Shown here piece after piece: positions 12,541 to 23,692 of a stretch of DNA of 64,000 nt (position 1 is its first letter; every line of letters begins with the position of its first letter). Where the stretch lies: positions 140,056,626-140,120,625 of the forward strand of contig JALIGW010000003.1 in NCBI GenBank assembly GCA_023053685.1. The letters are read 5' to 3'. Position numbers and translations under genes: made by a program. The DNA comes from Diadophis punctatus similis. Taxonomy: Eukaryota; Chordata; Lepidosauria; Squamata; Dipsadidae. Under the pieces are notes generated by a model. It was given only the letters and a program-made list of their open reading frames with translations, did no database searches and was not told the DNA's origin.

Positions 12541-13431
12541 TTCCCCATTTTTGTGTTAAAGGTAAATTCATTAGTGCACATTATCAACGGCTTCTTCATA
12601 TTCTAGTAATTGTACAAAATGTATGCCTTTTGGATACCATCAAGTTTGACCTATTATGACAAACTTGCTTGATTTCAAGAAACATGTGATGTATAGGTTC
12701 TTTCTGATAGTTGTTGGAAAGGAATGCTACACTTGTACAAGACCTGGTTTTTTTTCCTGTTGAGTAATAGATAATTAAATTAATAATAAATAACCCAGGA
12801 ATGAAAGTTGCAGGTAGAGCTTTCGTTCCCCTTTTCATTTAGGAAATCGTAGGTCTTTTTTTCAACAGAAACTTGTATTTCTTTCTACAAAGATAAAGCA
12901 CATAAAGCACTAGAAGCACCTGTAGAATAGGCTATGAATCATTCCCACTAATAACAAACAAACTTGGTGGCTGTGTACAAACCACCGTGCCAGAGAAAGA
13001 GTAAGCTGAAAATAGATTTCTTAAGATCCAGAAGACTTTGCAAATGTGCAGAAGATTTTGTTTTTTGTTTTAAAAGCAAAGAATGTCATTAATCTTTTTC
13101 GATGATAGCTGTGCATCAAAAAGAGATGCTTCCATAAGAATTAACTCCTGATGCCATCAATCTAAAAATAGGGTGTTTTTTGTTGTTGTTGTTGTTGTTC
13201 CTTCATGGATGTCCTGTGGTTAAAAAAAGAACAGGAGCAGTGATGGGAAATGTTGGAAACAGTAATAAAAAAGTTCATTTGTACTATTTTATTTTTAGTG
13301 ATAAAATTTATTGGCTGCCCATCGTATCACAAGGTAACTCTGGGTGGCTCGCATTATGACTTCCCCTTATGAAGAAGGCAAGCAAGTTTCACAAAAATTT
13401 CATCTAAAAACATCTAAAAACGTCTAAGGCA
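12541..13431. other. Intergenic, nothing recognised
   Basis: AT-rich, with a short TTG triplet run near 13182-13198. No gene or clear transposon. Confidence 0.4.
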
Positions 13432-13433
13432 GG

Positions 13434-13800
13434 GGTGTCAAACTCAAGGCCCATGGGCCGGAATGGCCCGCAGGGTGCTTAGATCTGGCCTGCGGGGCCG
13501 ACCTGGAAACAGTGAAGGACCGGCCCGTGGTGCCTCTGCCAGTGAAAATAGAGCTCGGGAGGGCTACATGTGGCCCTCCCAAGCTCCATTTTCATTGGCT
13601 GAGGGTTTCAGGAGGCCATCACAACCAAAAACTGAGCTTGTGAGGGTCACATGGCCCTACTGAGCTTCGTTTTTGCAGGCAGAGGACTGCAGTAAGCTGT
13701 CGCAGCCAAAAATGGAGCTCAGGAGCCCATTTTCACTGGCAGAGCGCTTTGGGCTGTCACAGGCGCCCCTGACACGAGTGACCGAGCTAGCCATGCCATT
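13434..13800. mobile_element. hAT-like element with CAGGGGTGTCAAACTC end, right end unclear
   Basis: Left end CAGGGGTGTCAAACTC is that of a hAT MITE seen in shorter form at 27875-28005. A GC-rich body follows with three imperfect repeats of a GAGCTC...TTTTCA(C/T)TGGC unit. I could not find the matching right end or a duplication. The right boundary is approximate. Confidence 0.55.
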
Positions 13801-14110
13801 GTGTGCAGTTTGCTTAACCACAATAAGATCTACTGGAATTGTGATTTTAAGCGCAACAATACCTGACTGACATGTGACTTCCTTTCCTCGTCAGATGCTG
13901 GCAGTGAATTGCAAATGGCGGTTATGTGACCATGGGACCCTGTGACCTTTTTAAAATACACACCTGTTGTCAAGCTCCCAAATCACAATCACGTGACCCT
14001 GGGGCTGCTGCAATGGCTGTAACTTCAAGAACTAGACATAAGTCTGATTCCGCATCTTTGTAATTTCAAGTTATCACTGAACGTGTTACTAATCAAGGAC
14101 TAATTCTCTA
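13801..14110. repeat. Decayed TA-target MITE remnant
   Basis: Words such as TTATGTGACCATGGGACC, TCACGTGACCCTGGGGCTG and AAGTTATCACTGAACG resemble, in scrambled and diverged form, the MITE family at 2109-2501. Ends not definable. Confidence 0.35.
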
Positions 14111-14343
14111 ATTCCAAGTTTCCATTCTAGAATGTATACAATAATCCTACACATTATTCATAGGATTTTTTCATGTATAGCTTTTACTTTTTCCTCATCA
14201 ATTTTATAGTTTAATATGTGATATAACATCTTATATTGTAGTACACTAAGTTGTTAATGTATATATTAACCACATGATACTTTAGATCTGCTGGTTATTA
14301 GAGACTTGTTAGTCATCTCCCTTTATTTTATTGGTTTTGTTCG

Positions 14344-14525
14344 TTTGAGTCAGTGTTAACTCCTGGCAACTGCTTGGACAAGTTCCTGAAATTTTCTTGG
14401 CAAGATTTCAGAAGTGGTTTATTATTGCCTGCTTCCTAGTGCTGAGAGAAAGCGATTAATTAGCCCAAGGTCACCCAGCTAACTCCTGGTTTCTATCCTG
14501 ATGCCTTAATCACTACTCTAAACTG
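14344..14525 (-). repeat. SINE, antisense and diverged
   Basis: AGCCCAAGGTCACCCAGCTA and the following CTGGTTTC...CTTAATCAC are the reverse complement of the tRNA-type SINE head found at 10365-10580. Old and truncated. Confidence 0.45.
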
Positions 14526-14640
14526 GCTTTCTTTCATTGCTTATAGTGGTTGGAGGTTTTTACCCCTTTTTCTCTTCTCTTCCTTATAATATTTTATATT
14601 TCCAATGTGTATTTGTATCAGTATTATTTTCCTTTTTGAA

Positions 14641-15897
14641 TAATAAGGCTAAGGACCAGGGTAAAGCAATAGACGCAATTTACATAGACTTCTGCAAAGC
14701 TTTTGATTCAGTGGTGCACGACAAACTACTGTTAAAACTAAGTTCTTATGGCATTTCCGGATCCCTGCACAAATGGATAGCCACATTCCTGTCAAACAGG
14801 CAACAAGTAGTCAAAATAGGGAGGACCCTATCCAATCCGGCGCCAGTTAACACCGGTATCCCCCAAGGCAGCGTTCTAGGACCCACGCTCTCTGCTTTAC
14901 ATCAACGACCTATGCAATCATATTAAAAGCAGCTGCGTCCTCTTTGCTGATGACGTAAAATTATTTAACACCACTGACAATGCTGCTGCCCTACAAAACA
15001 ACCTTGACCATGTGTCAGAATGGTAGTGCATTTGGTAACTCCAAATGCTCTGTCCTAAACATTGGCAATAAAAATCAGAACACCAGATACAAGTTGGATG
15101 GAAACGACCTTGTAGACAACCCTCACTCTTGTCAAGGACCTAGGAGTACTCATCTCAAACGATCTAAGCCCCAGAACTCACTGTAACAGCATTGCCAAAG
15201 AGGCATTAAGAATTGTTAACCTAATTTTGTGAAGCTTCTTCTCTGGTAACGTATTGCTAACTAGGGCATACAAAATCTTTGTCGGACCAATTCTCGAATT
15301 CAGCTCGACTGCCTGGAATCCACACTGTATATCGGACATTGATACGATTGAGTGGGTCCAGAGATATTTCACGAGAAGAGTACTCCACTCCTCTACTCAC
15401 AATAGAATCCCTTATGCCACCCAGGCTTGAAATTTTGGGCTTGGACAATCTGGAACTGCGCTGCCTGCGGTCTGATCTAAGCATAGTACACAAAATTGTC
15501 CGCTACAACGTCTTACCTGTCCACGCCTTCTTCAGCTTCAACCTCAATAATACACGGGCAAACAATCGATACAAGTTCAAGGTAAACCGCTCCAAACTCA
15601 ATTGCAGAAAATACAACTTCAGCAAGAGTGGTCAACACCTGGAATGTTCTACCCTACTCCATTGTTACATCCTCAAACCCTCACAGCTTCACCCTTAAAC
15701 TGTCTACAGTGGACTTCACCCCATTCCTAAGAGGTCTGTAAAGGGGGCGTGCATAAGCGCACCAGCGTGCCTACTGTTCCTGTCTTACTGTCCCCATTTA
15801 TTTGTATTCATTTCCTTCATTCATGTCCATGTTCATATTCATACCTGCTATCTTGTACATGTTTGACAAACTAATAAAATAAAATAAAAATAAAATA
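14641..15897 (+). mobile_element. Decayed LINE reverse transcriptase, CR1/L2-like 3' half
   Basis: Translation in shifting frames gives the RT blocks AIYIDFCKAFDSVVHDKLL, FLSNRQQVVKIG and TGIPQGSVLGPTL, then a FADDVKLF-type block (SSCVLFADDVKLF near 14930-14965). After many frame breaks comes the C-terminal FTLKLSTVDFTPFLRGL. An A/AATAAA-rich tail ends near 15897. Frameshifts and stops make it non-functional. The clade is from recall of motif style. Confidence 0.75.
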
Positions 15898-17070
15898 AAT
15901 CATGCTATCTTTCCTTATCCCTGTATAGAATGACGTCTTAGAATTCGCTGTGAAGCTGACCCCTACTGATTGATATATAAGGTACAACTTTAAACCATAT
16001 AAAATGAAACCAATTAGCTTTTCTGTAGAAGATCAAGACTGCTTCTTAAGTATGATAGAATATATTATGAACTTCCTCTACTAAGATGGAATTTAAAAAA
16101 GATGCTCAAAGAACCACTGAAATGTTTTCAAGTGAAAAGTTCTAATTATTATTAGCTTAGAACACTATTTTCCTGGGTAATCTGTCAGAAAAATAAGCAT
16201 CTTATCAATGTGATCATTGCATAGTTCTGTACAGCGGGAAATTGATTATGTGCCATCAAGTTGTTGCTGATACTTCGTGAATAGGCTGACTCATCACCAC
16301 TAAGACTGAGTCTCTCCACCTTGCTGCTGTTTATCTTATTCTGTTCAAATAAATGGTCTCCTATTTTTGTCAGCCAGCGTCTTGGGAATTTTATTACATA
16401 CTTTGCACTTTCAGAGCCTTCTTAATTCCTAAATCTGTTACTATTTGTCTTTTAGAGAAGGCTGTAGGGCAGAACTCAAGACTTTGGGAATTCCAACTTG
16501 TGCTCTCAATTAATTTTAATCAGATCACTTTCCCCTTATAATTTAAATCATTTCACTGTTTTGACTTTGTTTTAACTTGTGTTCAGCTTGCTTTGGACAC
16601 TTTCAGCCAAAAACCAAATGGCCACTATGTTTAAGAAAACCCAAATGTGAAAAATTTGCTAATGAGATCTTGCCAGAACAACCCAATTTTAGTGTTACAG
16701 AGCGAATAGACAGGGTTTGCTAAAAGTTAGGACAGTGAATTTTTAAAAAACAAACTCAATTTTCATTGCTAATTACAAATCAATAACCAGCAACAAATTT
16801 GATGACATTCTTTTCTATACATTTTCTTTATACTGAAACGCAATAAACCTTTGATCAATTTGTTAAAAAATAGTGTTGGTTCAAAGGACACTGATAAGAC
16901 TATATCTTGGAATCTATTATGAATGTAATCTATTACCAAATACTCTCCTGCTACATGTTTTTAATCTGATCATTAGTTTTGCAAACTATGTAATATGTAT
17001 GTTAAAGAGAAACGTGTAAGACACTAAACTTTTCAAAATATCCTATAATATGTATTTTAATCATGGAGAT
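15898..17070. other. Intergenic, nothing recognised
   Basis: AT-rich unique sequence, no gene or repeat supported. Confidence 0.4.
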
Positions 17071-17075
17071 GGTGC

Positions 17076-17678
17076 TGTTATGGCCCACCAGCTGCCAGCG
17101 GAGCCAGTGGCAGACTCGGATGAGGTTGGGGAGGAATTTGGGCCAGTCCTGGAATCTGGGAAAGGCTCTGATGGAAGCAGAGATAGAGCCAGGGCCGTCT
17201 GACATTTCCCAGCTGCCTTTGGAGTCGGAGATAAGTGGGGAAGAAGAACAGCTGGGGCCTGTTCCAGATGAGCATATGCGCAGAGCTGTCAGGAGAGGAG
17301 AACAACTGAGGAACAGGGGCCGACTCAGGAAGAAAGGCACACATGGACGCTGAATGGCCCCTCTCTGGTTGGGGAATAAATAGAAGCAAAAGGGGAGTGG
17401 TGGTTGCAGGAGACAACTGTTCGTATTTAGTTCGGAAGATTTGCTTATTCTTGCTTCAGAGACTTCTTGCCAGGAATTAATTTACAGCTTTGGGACTGGA
17501 AGCTCTTAGCCTGGCAATTATACAAGGACTGATAAGATCTGTTATTGCAATTAACCCTTGGAAGGGTTATTGCCTGGACTTTTCTGTGTGTGAATGCCAT
17601 GAATTCACAGTAGTTAAATAAAGAGGGTTTTTTTGGGACAAGTCTGTTTCTTGGTTCTGCTAAGGCTGGGTCAGAACA
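17076..17678 (+). mobile_element. Probable solo LTR
   Basis: Begins TGTTATGGCCC and ends CAGAACA. Flanks GGTGC and GGTGT form a 5-bp target duplication with one change. Inside are a TATA-like GAATAAATAGAAGC (near 17367) and a polyadenylation signal TTAAATAAAG (near 17613), in the order expected of an LTR promoter and terminator. No internal retroelement genes flank it, so it would be a recombined solo LTR. Its short frame at 17063-17353 is not a gene. Gypsy-type or endogenous-retrovirus origin cannot be told apart. Confidence 0.6.
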
Positions 17679-17683
17679 GGTGT

Positions 17684-18434
17684 TGAGAGTAAAGGGTAAT
17701 AAAAGGGAAAGAGAAGAGTAGGAAAAAAAGGATGAATTTAACAATTACAAAATTTCATGTATGTATAGACTAGATGAGGAACGTGGATTTTGGTTAGTCT
17801 TCCAAATGGCAGTGCTAATTGCTGAACTTGGGAATCGCAATCCAACTCATGCAGACAAAAGAGAAAGTGTGTAGTATTAACAAGGTCCTGTTACAGATTT
17901 GGAAATCTAGCATTTATATACAGTAACTCAATGGCCCTCATTGGAAGATCCCAAATCATTGCTTGAAAAATAGTGCAGATGTTGTCTAATTTTGTAGCAA
18001 CCAGGACCCAACTTCTAGTTTGTTCTCAGCATACTCCCAATCATTTCCTGTATTGAGATTAGAGTATGACCCATGTCAGTCAGTTCAATCAAGTAACAGA
18101 GAGACATAGACAACAGACGAGTGGTAAAAGGGGAATGGGACTTAATAGCAACAATTCATGTATGTACATTTAAAAAACAACAACACACAACCAGACAGTG
18201 CTTTCCAGGACTACTTGAAACACTTTTGTGGATAATTAGCATGGATAATCCCAAGGGGAATGGCCTTTGGTTATTCCAGCCTTAAATTTCTTTAAAAATA
18301 ATAAAATAGGGATGTAAAGTAGGACAGCAGGTGATTGCCCTTCTATACCATGAAGGAAACTAATTAGTGGATAGGGTTGACCTATCAACAGTCATAAAAA
18401 GATATTACAAGAGGTACTCCTTTAGGAATTTCTT
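17684..18434. other. Intergenic, nothing recognised
   Basis: No exon, RNA gene or repeat that I can support. Confidence 0.35.
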
Positions 18435-18442
18435 CCCTAAGC

Positions 18443-18614
18443 TATGGGTGTCCAACCTTTTGGCTTGCCTGGGCTGCGTTGAGTAAAGAGGAATTGTCTT
18501 GGGCCACGTATAAAATATATAAGAAACTTCCTTTTTTTACATAAATCTTGTGTGAGTGCATTACTATGGGTAGTTGTCCAGGGTGACTCAGAGATCACCA
18601 ATTGGACATGCCTG
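18443..18614. mobile_element. Short hAT-like MITE
   Basis: Inverted ends TATGGGTGTCCAACC and TTGGACATGCCTG are flanked by CCCTAAGC and CCTTAAGC, an 8-bp duplication with one change. Non-coding interior. Confidence 0.65.
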
Positions 18615-19224
18615 CCTTAAGCTATTTAAATCTTTATGCCATTATTTATCCCATTCCATGGAGACTGCTCCTCCCATTGCTGGGTTGAACCCTAGTTTAT
18701 TGATCTTAATCCAAGATCAGTTCATCCTTTTTGCTGCGTTATGATCTATTTTGAAATTGGACAAGGAAGTCATGACTTGAGGTCTGGACCAGGCTGACTG
18801 TTAGAAATTTGAGAAGCAGGATAATCAAGGTTAAAAACAAGGATTCATGCTCATCTGTTGGGTAAGTTATATACTAAACCTTACTGGTGTGCTTAGCAAC
18901 GCTTATGAAACCTTTTTTTCTAGTAGTCCCTCTGGGTCAATTAGGAACAACCTGGTTTAGATACTGGGGCACTTTACAGGAGGCTGTTAGTTTGAAAATA
19001 CTGGACATATTGTTTTCATTAATGAAATGAGGCAATTATGGTTCTGTGGCATGAAGCTAAGATGGAAATATATAAAGAAAAAAAGGATGTAATTCCTTTA
19101 AACCAAAGGCCATGCAAACCATCTTTTCCCTTTCCATTGTATGCCACTTATCCCCAGCCGAATCAGAGGCTACAGGTCCTATGAATGTGATGTGGACCAG
19201 ATGCTAAAACCAAACCATGGTTAA

Positions 19225-19500
19225 GATATTCAACTAAGAAATCAGGAGATTGTGACTTCTAAGTCTCCCTTATACAAATTAGTGACTGTGTCTCTAACTG
19301 TGTCTCAACTACCTGATAGGGTTGCCTAAAATCAAAAATTAAAATACCGGTAGTAATCCTGGTGATAAAATATTGCAAATTGAATTATTCATAGATTGCT
19401 ACCCTCACTGATAGCCCAAACTCTGCCTCAGCCCAACCATCTTCATAGGGTTATTGTTGTGGAAGGATAGGAAGAGGAGGTAACAAATGTCATCTGAATA
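19225..19500 (+). repeat. Diverged SINE, split
   Basis: ATCAGGAGATTGTGACTTCT and, further on, CTCAGCCCAACCATCTTCAT then GGGTTATTGTTGTGG are the two halves of the SINE family at 10365-10580, with extra sequence between. Truncated and old. Confidence 0.45.
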
Positions 19501-19538
19501 TCCTGAAGAAACATTAAATACAATACATTAAAATAATA

Positions 19539-19673
19539 CCCTGTTTTCCCCAAAATAAGACATCGCCTGATAATAAGCCCAATCGGGCTTTTGAGTGCAT
19601 GGCAATAAGGCCAAGGGCTTATTTCAGGGTTCAAAAAAATATAAGACAGGGTCTTATTTTCAGGGAAACACGG
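19539..19673. mobile_element. TA-target MITE, CCGTGTTTCCCC family, short form
   Basis: 135 bp between TA dinucleotides, ends CCCTGTTTTCCCCAAAATAAG and TATTTTCAGGGAAACACGG-like. The centre has an inverted pair around CTTATTTCAGGGTTC. Sister copies are at 31819-31954 and 51846-51972. The same termini bound the 2.86-kb composite at 36098-38953. Confidence 0.85.
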
Positions 19674-19730
19674 TAGCTGAGAAAATAAAACCAAAATATT
19701 AAAAGTTGACTCAAAATTAACAATCTAAAA

Positions 19731-19916
19731 CAGGGGTCTCCAACTTCCAGGCCATGTACTGGCATTGGGCCGTGGCATGCCAGCAACCGGGCCGCCTAAA
19801 GAAGTGAAACCATCCGCGAGATGCAAGCAGCTCGCGAAACCATGCCTCCTCCGATCCGCGGAAAAACCTTTCTCCGTGGAATTGGTCCCTGGGGCCCAAC
19901 AGGTTGGGGGCCGCTG
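19731..19916. mobile_element. Short hAT element with exact duplication
   Basis: Inverted ends CAGGGGTCTCCAAC and GTTGGGGGCCGCTG, flanked by exact 8-bp ATCTAAAA (19723-19730 and 19917-19924). GC-rich non-coding body. Confidence 0.9.
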
Positions 19917-20088
19917 ATCTAAAATACAATCAATATTTGAATTCATATCTGCTTAGATTAATAATTGTGTATCTCCTCCTAGCAGCAATGGTAACAGTTA
20001 CTTCCAGTTTTAATCAATTATATAAAGCAATGGTAGGTCATCTCTTAATAAAGAAAATTTAGTATTTGGTAGAAAAGGTGCTATAGTA

Positions 20089-20854
20089 CAGGGGTCCCCA
20101 ACCTTTTGGACCTCAGGGAACACTAAATTCATAATTTTAAATCCAGCGGACCACTTAAATGATCTGCCTAATGACTGGCTGGGTAGGCGTAGCTAGGTGG
20201 TCATGTGACTGGGTGGGCATGACCAACTTGATGTCACTCATGTCGAGGGGCGCCTTGCCAGCCTCTACTCGCCCCTCCCCTCCCAGCCACTCCTTGCCTG
20301 CCCACCCAGGCTCCCTAGGGCCCCAACAGGAAGCAGTTGTTGGAGCTAAGCAGCCACCATGAGAAAGAGTTGGCAAAACAGCTGGCTCAGTTCAAATTGG
20401 ATCTGACTGAGAAGGAGGCTCAGCAGAAGTACCTGAGGACTACGCGCATAGGTTTTCCAAGCAGAGGGAAGACCTGAGGGAGTGCAAGACCAGGTACTGG
20501 TGCCTGGAGGCTCAGCGGGCTGAGATGGTCAGACAGTTCCAGCCTATGATGCAGTTCCACTGGAACGAGGCCCTCCGGCTCTTCGCCACCAGTGGCGCTT
20601 TCCTCCAGCCTTCGCCCAAAGCCCCACACCAGGAGGCTGAAGCAGACCCCAAGTCAGAATTTCTGCCTCCCTCTGACCTGCACAAAAAGACCCCGAAGGG
20701 GGAGACTCTCTGCAGCAACACAAGTGTTCATTGCATGTATCTGGCCCAGGGGCTGTAGTTTGAGGATCCCTGATTTAGTGCAATATAAAAAATGCAAATA
20801 ATTTTTCTGCAGACCACCAAAATTTTCTCGCGGATCACCAGTTGGTGACCGTTG
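20089..20854. mobile_element. hAT element carrying a captured coding fragment
   Basis: Left end CAGGGGTCCCCAACCTTTTGG and right end AGTTGGTGACCGTTG are inverted repeats. Flanks CTATAGTA and CTATACTA are an 8-bp duplication with one change. The first 240 bp and last 100 bp are MITE-like; the middle (about 20331-20720) reads as protein. A second hAT-like end (GAGGATCCCTG near 20762-20772) lies inside, so capture or nesting took more than one step. Confidence 0.75.
20331..20720 (+). pseudogene. Captured fragment of an unidentified coiled-coil protein gene
   Basis: Read in + frames, the segment gives about 125 codons of charged helical protein: KQLLELSSHHEKELAKQLAQ, then FKLDLTEKEAQQKYL. After a one-base frame slip near 20440 come DYAHRFSKQREDLRECKT and AEMVRQFQPMMQFHWNEAL. 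The length and lack of stops in the helical part are unlike the surrounding MITE sequence. It reads like a coiled-coil region of a large cytoskeletal or centrosomal protein (centrobin came to mind, without certainty). It is broken by the frameshift and has no start or promoter. Confidence 0.55.
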
Positions 20855-20862
20855 CTATACTA

Positions 20863-22689
20863 GGCCACTGAGTCATATTATGTCCATATGAAGTACAATA
20901 TTGTAGTTATCTATTCTTTCTTGATGCAGCGCCAGCTCAAGGGTATATTATGCCCCTAGCCCACAATGACCGATGGCCCCATCACTTGCTGATGCAAATT
21001 TGCATTTTTAATTTTGAAAAGAGGGTAGCAATGGCACCCTTAAGCTTTGGTGCCCTAGGCCAAGTCCTACCCAGCCATAGCCTAAAGCCAGCCTTATTTG
21101 GGGGAAGGAATTGATGTATGTGTCTTTCACACATTCTTTTAGGAATGTTATATTTACATAGATTATCTATCTTATAAAAGCAAACAAATGAATAGCTCTG
21201 CTGGATCAGGTCAAGGCACAGCAAATTCCATAATTTTGTTTCTTAAACAGGCCAAACCACATGTCTTTGGGAGATGGAAACATAGGCTTCTCCTCTACAA
21301 TTGGTATTTGAAGCCATGACATTTCAAGAGCTCTTGACACAGCTGTCATCCATAATTTATCCATTGTTTTAAGTTTCCCCATTATTGGTTATCAACATAA
21401 CTTATGGCAATGAATTCCATGGGATAATTGTACTGTGTGAGAAAATGCCTTCATTTTTCTGTTCTAAATTTTCTCCCAGTCAGCTTTACTCATGATCCCT
21501 GATCATGAAGAAAGAAAACTATCTGCACTCTCGTAGCCATTTTCTAATAAACTGTCATGGTGCGATTTATTGCCTGTTATATGTATATGCAGAGAGATGC
21601 ATCCCTATTCAATAAAATGGTTTATTCCTGAGCACGTGATTGATATGTTCTTGTACGCATGTGTGCATTCCAATCTCCACTCTATCCTTCTTCTTCTGTC
21701 TTCCATTGAGAGAAGACGCACATTTATATCAGAGATGTAAACAAATGAGGATTTATTGTTTTTGTACCGAAATAAATATTTTTACTTAGACTTTTAAACT
21801 GCGGTTTCATTTCTAATGTCTGATGTCCGGGAAAAGATCAAACATCTCCTCTGTGAGATTAATTCTCACATCTGTCATAAACCCTACCATACAATTTGTT
21901 TTTTCACATTTACCAAGATATCGAGTTGACATATAAATTGAATATCCCTTATGACCCTAAGATTTTTTTTCCTGATTAGCTGCTGATAGCTCAGATTCCA
22001 TCAGTGTATAAATGAAGAAGGGGGGGAAGAGTGTGCCCCATGTTACTGAACACATAGTTCACATATACAATTTTAAAAGTTCCTTTTGTAACTCTTCACA
22101 ATTGCTCTTGGTTTTCACCACTCCAAATAGTTTGAAATCAAGCTGAAGAAAGCTTCAAAGGAAAGGTACACATGAATACAAAGAGGATTGGGGTCACTTA
22201 TATCCCCTGAAACCTGAATTACAATATCTGCCACAAGCTATGGTAAATCTAATTCAGGTATGTAGGCTCCACTTTGTATTTTTCAGTCTAAATCAGAAAT
22301 CTATCAAATAGAACCTAGTGCAAATTGCCATTAATTCTGAGTCCACCAACTGTTTGAATGCTAGAAAGCAATTTGTCCACAGATCTTCCAAATGAGTTTT
22401 AAAAAACGAGGTTTTTTTTAATGCTTAGTCACTTAAGCAATATAATTTGAATTTGTATTTTCAGGGGATAATTTTGTTTCTGCTATTAGCAGTCGAAAGT
22501 TTCTAGTGATCTACCGACAATGGTCAGATACCTATCAGATGACCAAAGAAAAGGGAGGTCATTAAAATTTTAATTACGGCATAAATTACAATATTCTTCA
22601 GGCAGCCGTTCCAGTTTAATTTCTTCCGAATCGTATATCGCCGATTTTGTTTTTAATACCCCAGCAATCCACTGAGTTCAGTTCCACGT
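20863..22689. other. Intergenic, one possible MITE remnant
   Basis: Around 20927-21093 the words GCGCCAGCTCAAGGG and CCTAAAGCCAGCC could be ends of a decayed DNA element. The rest is unique AT-rich DNA leading to the E2F3 promoter. No exon seen. Confidence 0.35.
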
Positions 22690-22819
22690 CTATGACTCAT
22701 TTTGAGTGCAAACCGGTAAAGCAGGAGAAAAGTTCGGAAAGGAAAAAAGACGAACGGTGGGAGGCTCGGCTTTAAAAGTCCGGAATCCCGGCATCTCAAA
22801 AGGGAATCCCCCAATTAAT

Positions 22820-23060
22820 CAACCAATCGGCAACGACAATGCAAAACAGGGCAATCCCATGCATTTACGATCCAATGAGAAACTGGCAAAGTGTCCAAGA
22901 CTCTCCCGATTGGGAGACCTGGCAGAGGGAGTAGACCAATGAGTTCACGATCCAGGCTCGGCACGCTGAAAGGGCGGGGCTATGCAAATCTGGTTTGAAA
23001 AGCAAGCGGGAAATCTGAGTTTCGCGGGAGCCTCTTGGCGCGTAACCCTTCTCCCTTCTC
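22820..23060 (+). promoter_or_regulatory. E2F3: E2F3a core promoter: CCAAT, GC box, octamer and three E2F sites
   Basis: No TATA box. CCAAT boxes are at 22823, 22872 and 22936, plus a reverse one (ATTGG) at 22909. GC box GGGCGGGGC is at 22972-22980 and octamer ATGCAAAT at 22982-22989. Three E2F-type sites follow within 40 bp: GCGGGAAA (23006-23013), TTTCGCGGG (23020-23028) and TTGGCGCG (23035-23042). The start codon is about 315 bp downstream. E2F control of E2F3a is established in mammals; here it is inferred from the sites. Confidence 0.7.
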
Positions 23061-23356
23061 TTTATTCATTGTCAGCGGCAGCTGCCGCTGCTTCCTGGAG
23101 CCATTTTCCAGCTAGCCCCACACAGCGGGAGTGGCCGCAAAATCCATCCGCCGCATCTGCCCATAATGCGGGCTCCTTCGCCTTAGCAACGTCGTCTCCT
23201 AAAGCTGGACCCTTCCCCGGGATCCGCAGCCTGGACCATTTCGAGTCGGGCCCGGCCCTTAAGTAGCTAAAGACTCGGGAAGGCCCGGGGGGAAGGGGTG
23301 GCGAGCGAAAGGGGTGGGAGGAGACTCGGCTCCGGGTGCAGATCCACCCAAGAAGG

Positions 23357-23692
23357 ATGCGGAGGGGACTCTACCCGCACGGCCTCCCGGCTTGGTCGGC
23401 TTCGCCTCCCATGGATTCCGGAGGGAGCCCCGCGGTTGCCGTCAGCCTCCCAGCTCGTTTCGCTCCTGCCGCCGCCACCAGCGCTTTCATTCAGTTGCAC
23501 AGCAGTTCCGGGGCATCTGCGCTGGGGGCGACTTGGGGCTCCAGCTTTCCCGGGGATCATTGTGGCGCGACGGAGGGCGCTCGGCCTAGTCTCGTGAACG
23601 GCGGAGGCACCTCCTTGTGCTGCACCCCGCACGGGCCCGCCGGACGGGTGGTGCTGGTGCATCCCGCCAGTGAAAGCGGAGCCCGATCCCTG
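23357..23692 (+). CDS. E2F3: E2F3a, exon 1a coding part
   Basis: First coding exon of the long isoform of E2F3, a transcription factor that pairs with DP proteins, binds S-phase gene promoters and is held in check by pocket proteins. The start chosen is the ATG at 23357 (A at -3): it is in frame with everything below and gives MRRGLYPHGL, close to the mammalian MRKGIQPAL start. An upstream in-frame stop lies at 23264. The 112 codons are rich in Ala, Ser and Gly, as in mammals, and include AAATSAFIQLHSSSGAS and a conserved CCTPHGP block. The exon ends CCCTG and GTAATT follows as splice donor in phase 0, so it joins exon 2 as ...RSL-AKRRLEL. A second in-frame ATG at 23411 is possible but less like the family. 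Confidence 0.85.

Noticed and set aside
17063..17353. 96-codon acidic frame (MEMVLLWPTSCQ)
   Set aside because: Lies inside the probable solo LTR, begins at its edge, and matches no protein known to me.
22982..23266. 94-codon + frame upstream of E2F3a, in the same frame as exon 1a
   Set aside because: A stop at 23264 separates it from exon 1a, and it overlaps the CCAAT/E2F promoter. It could be leader sequence but is not part of the protein.
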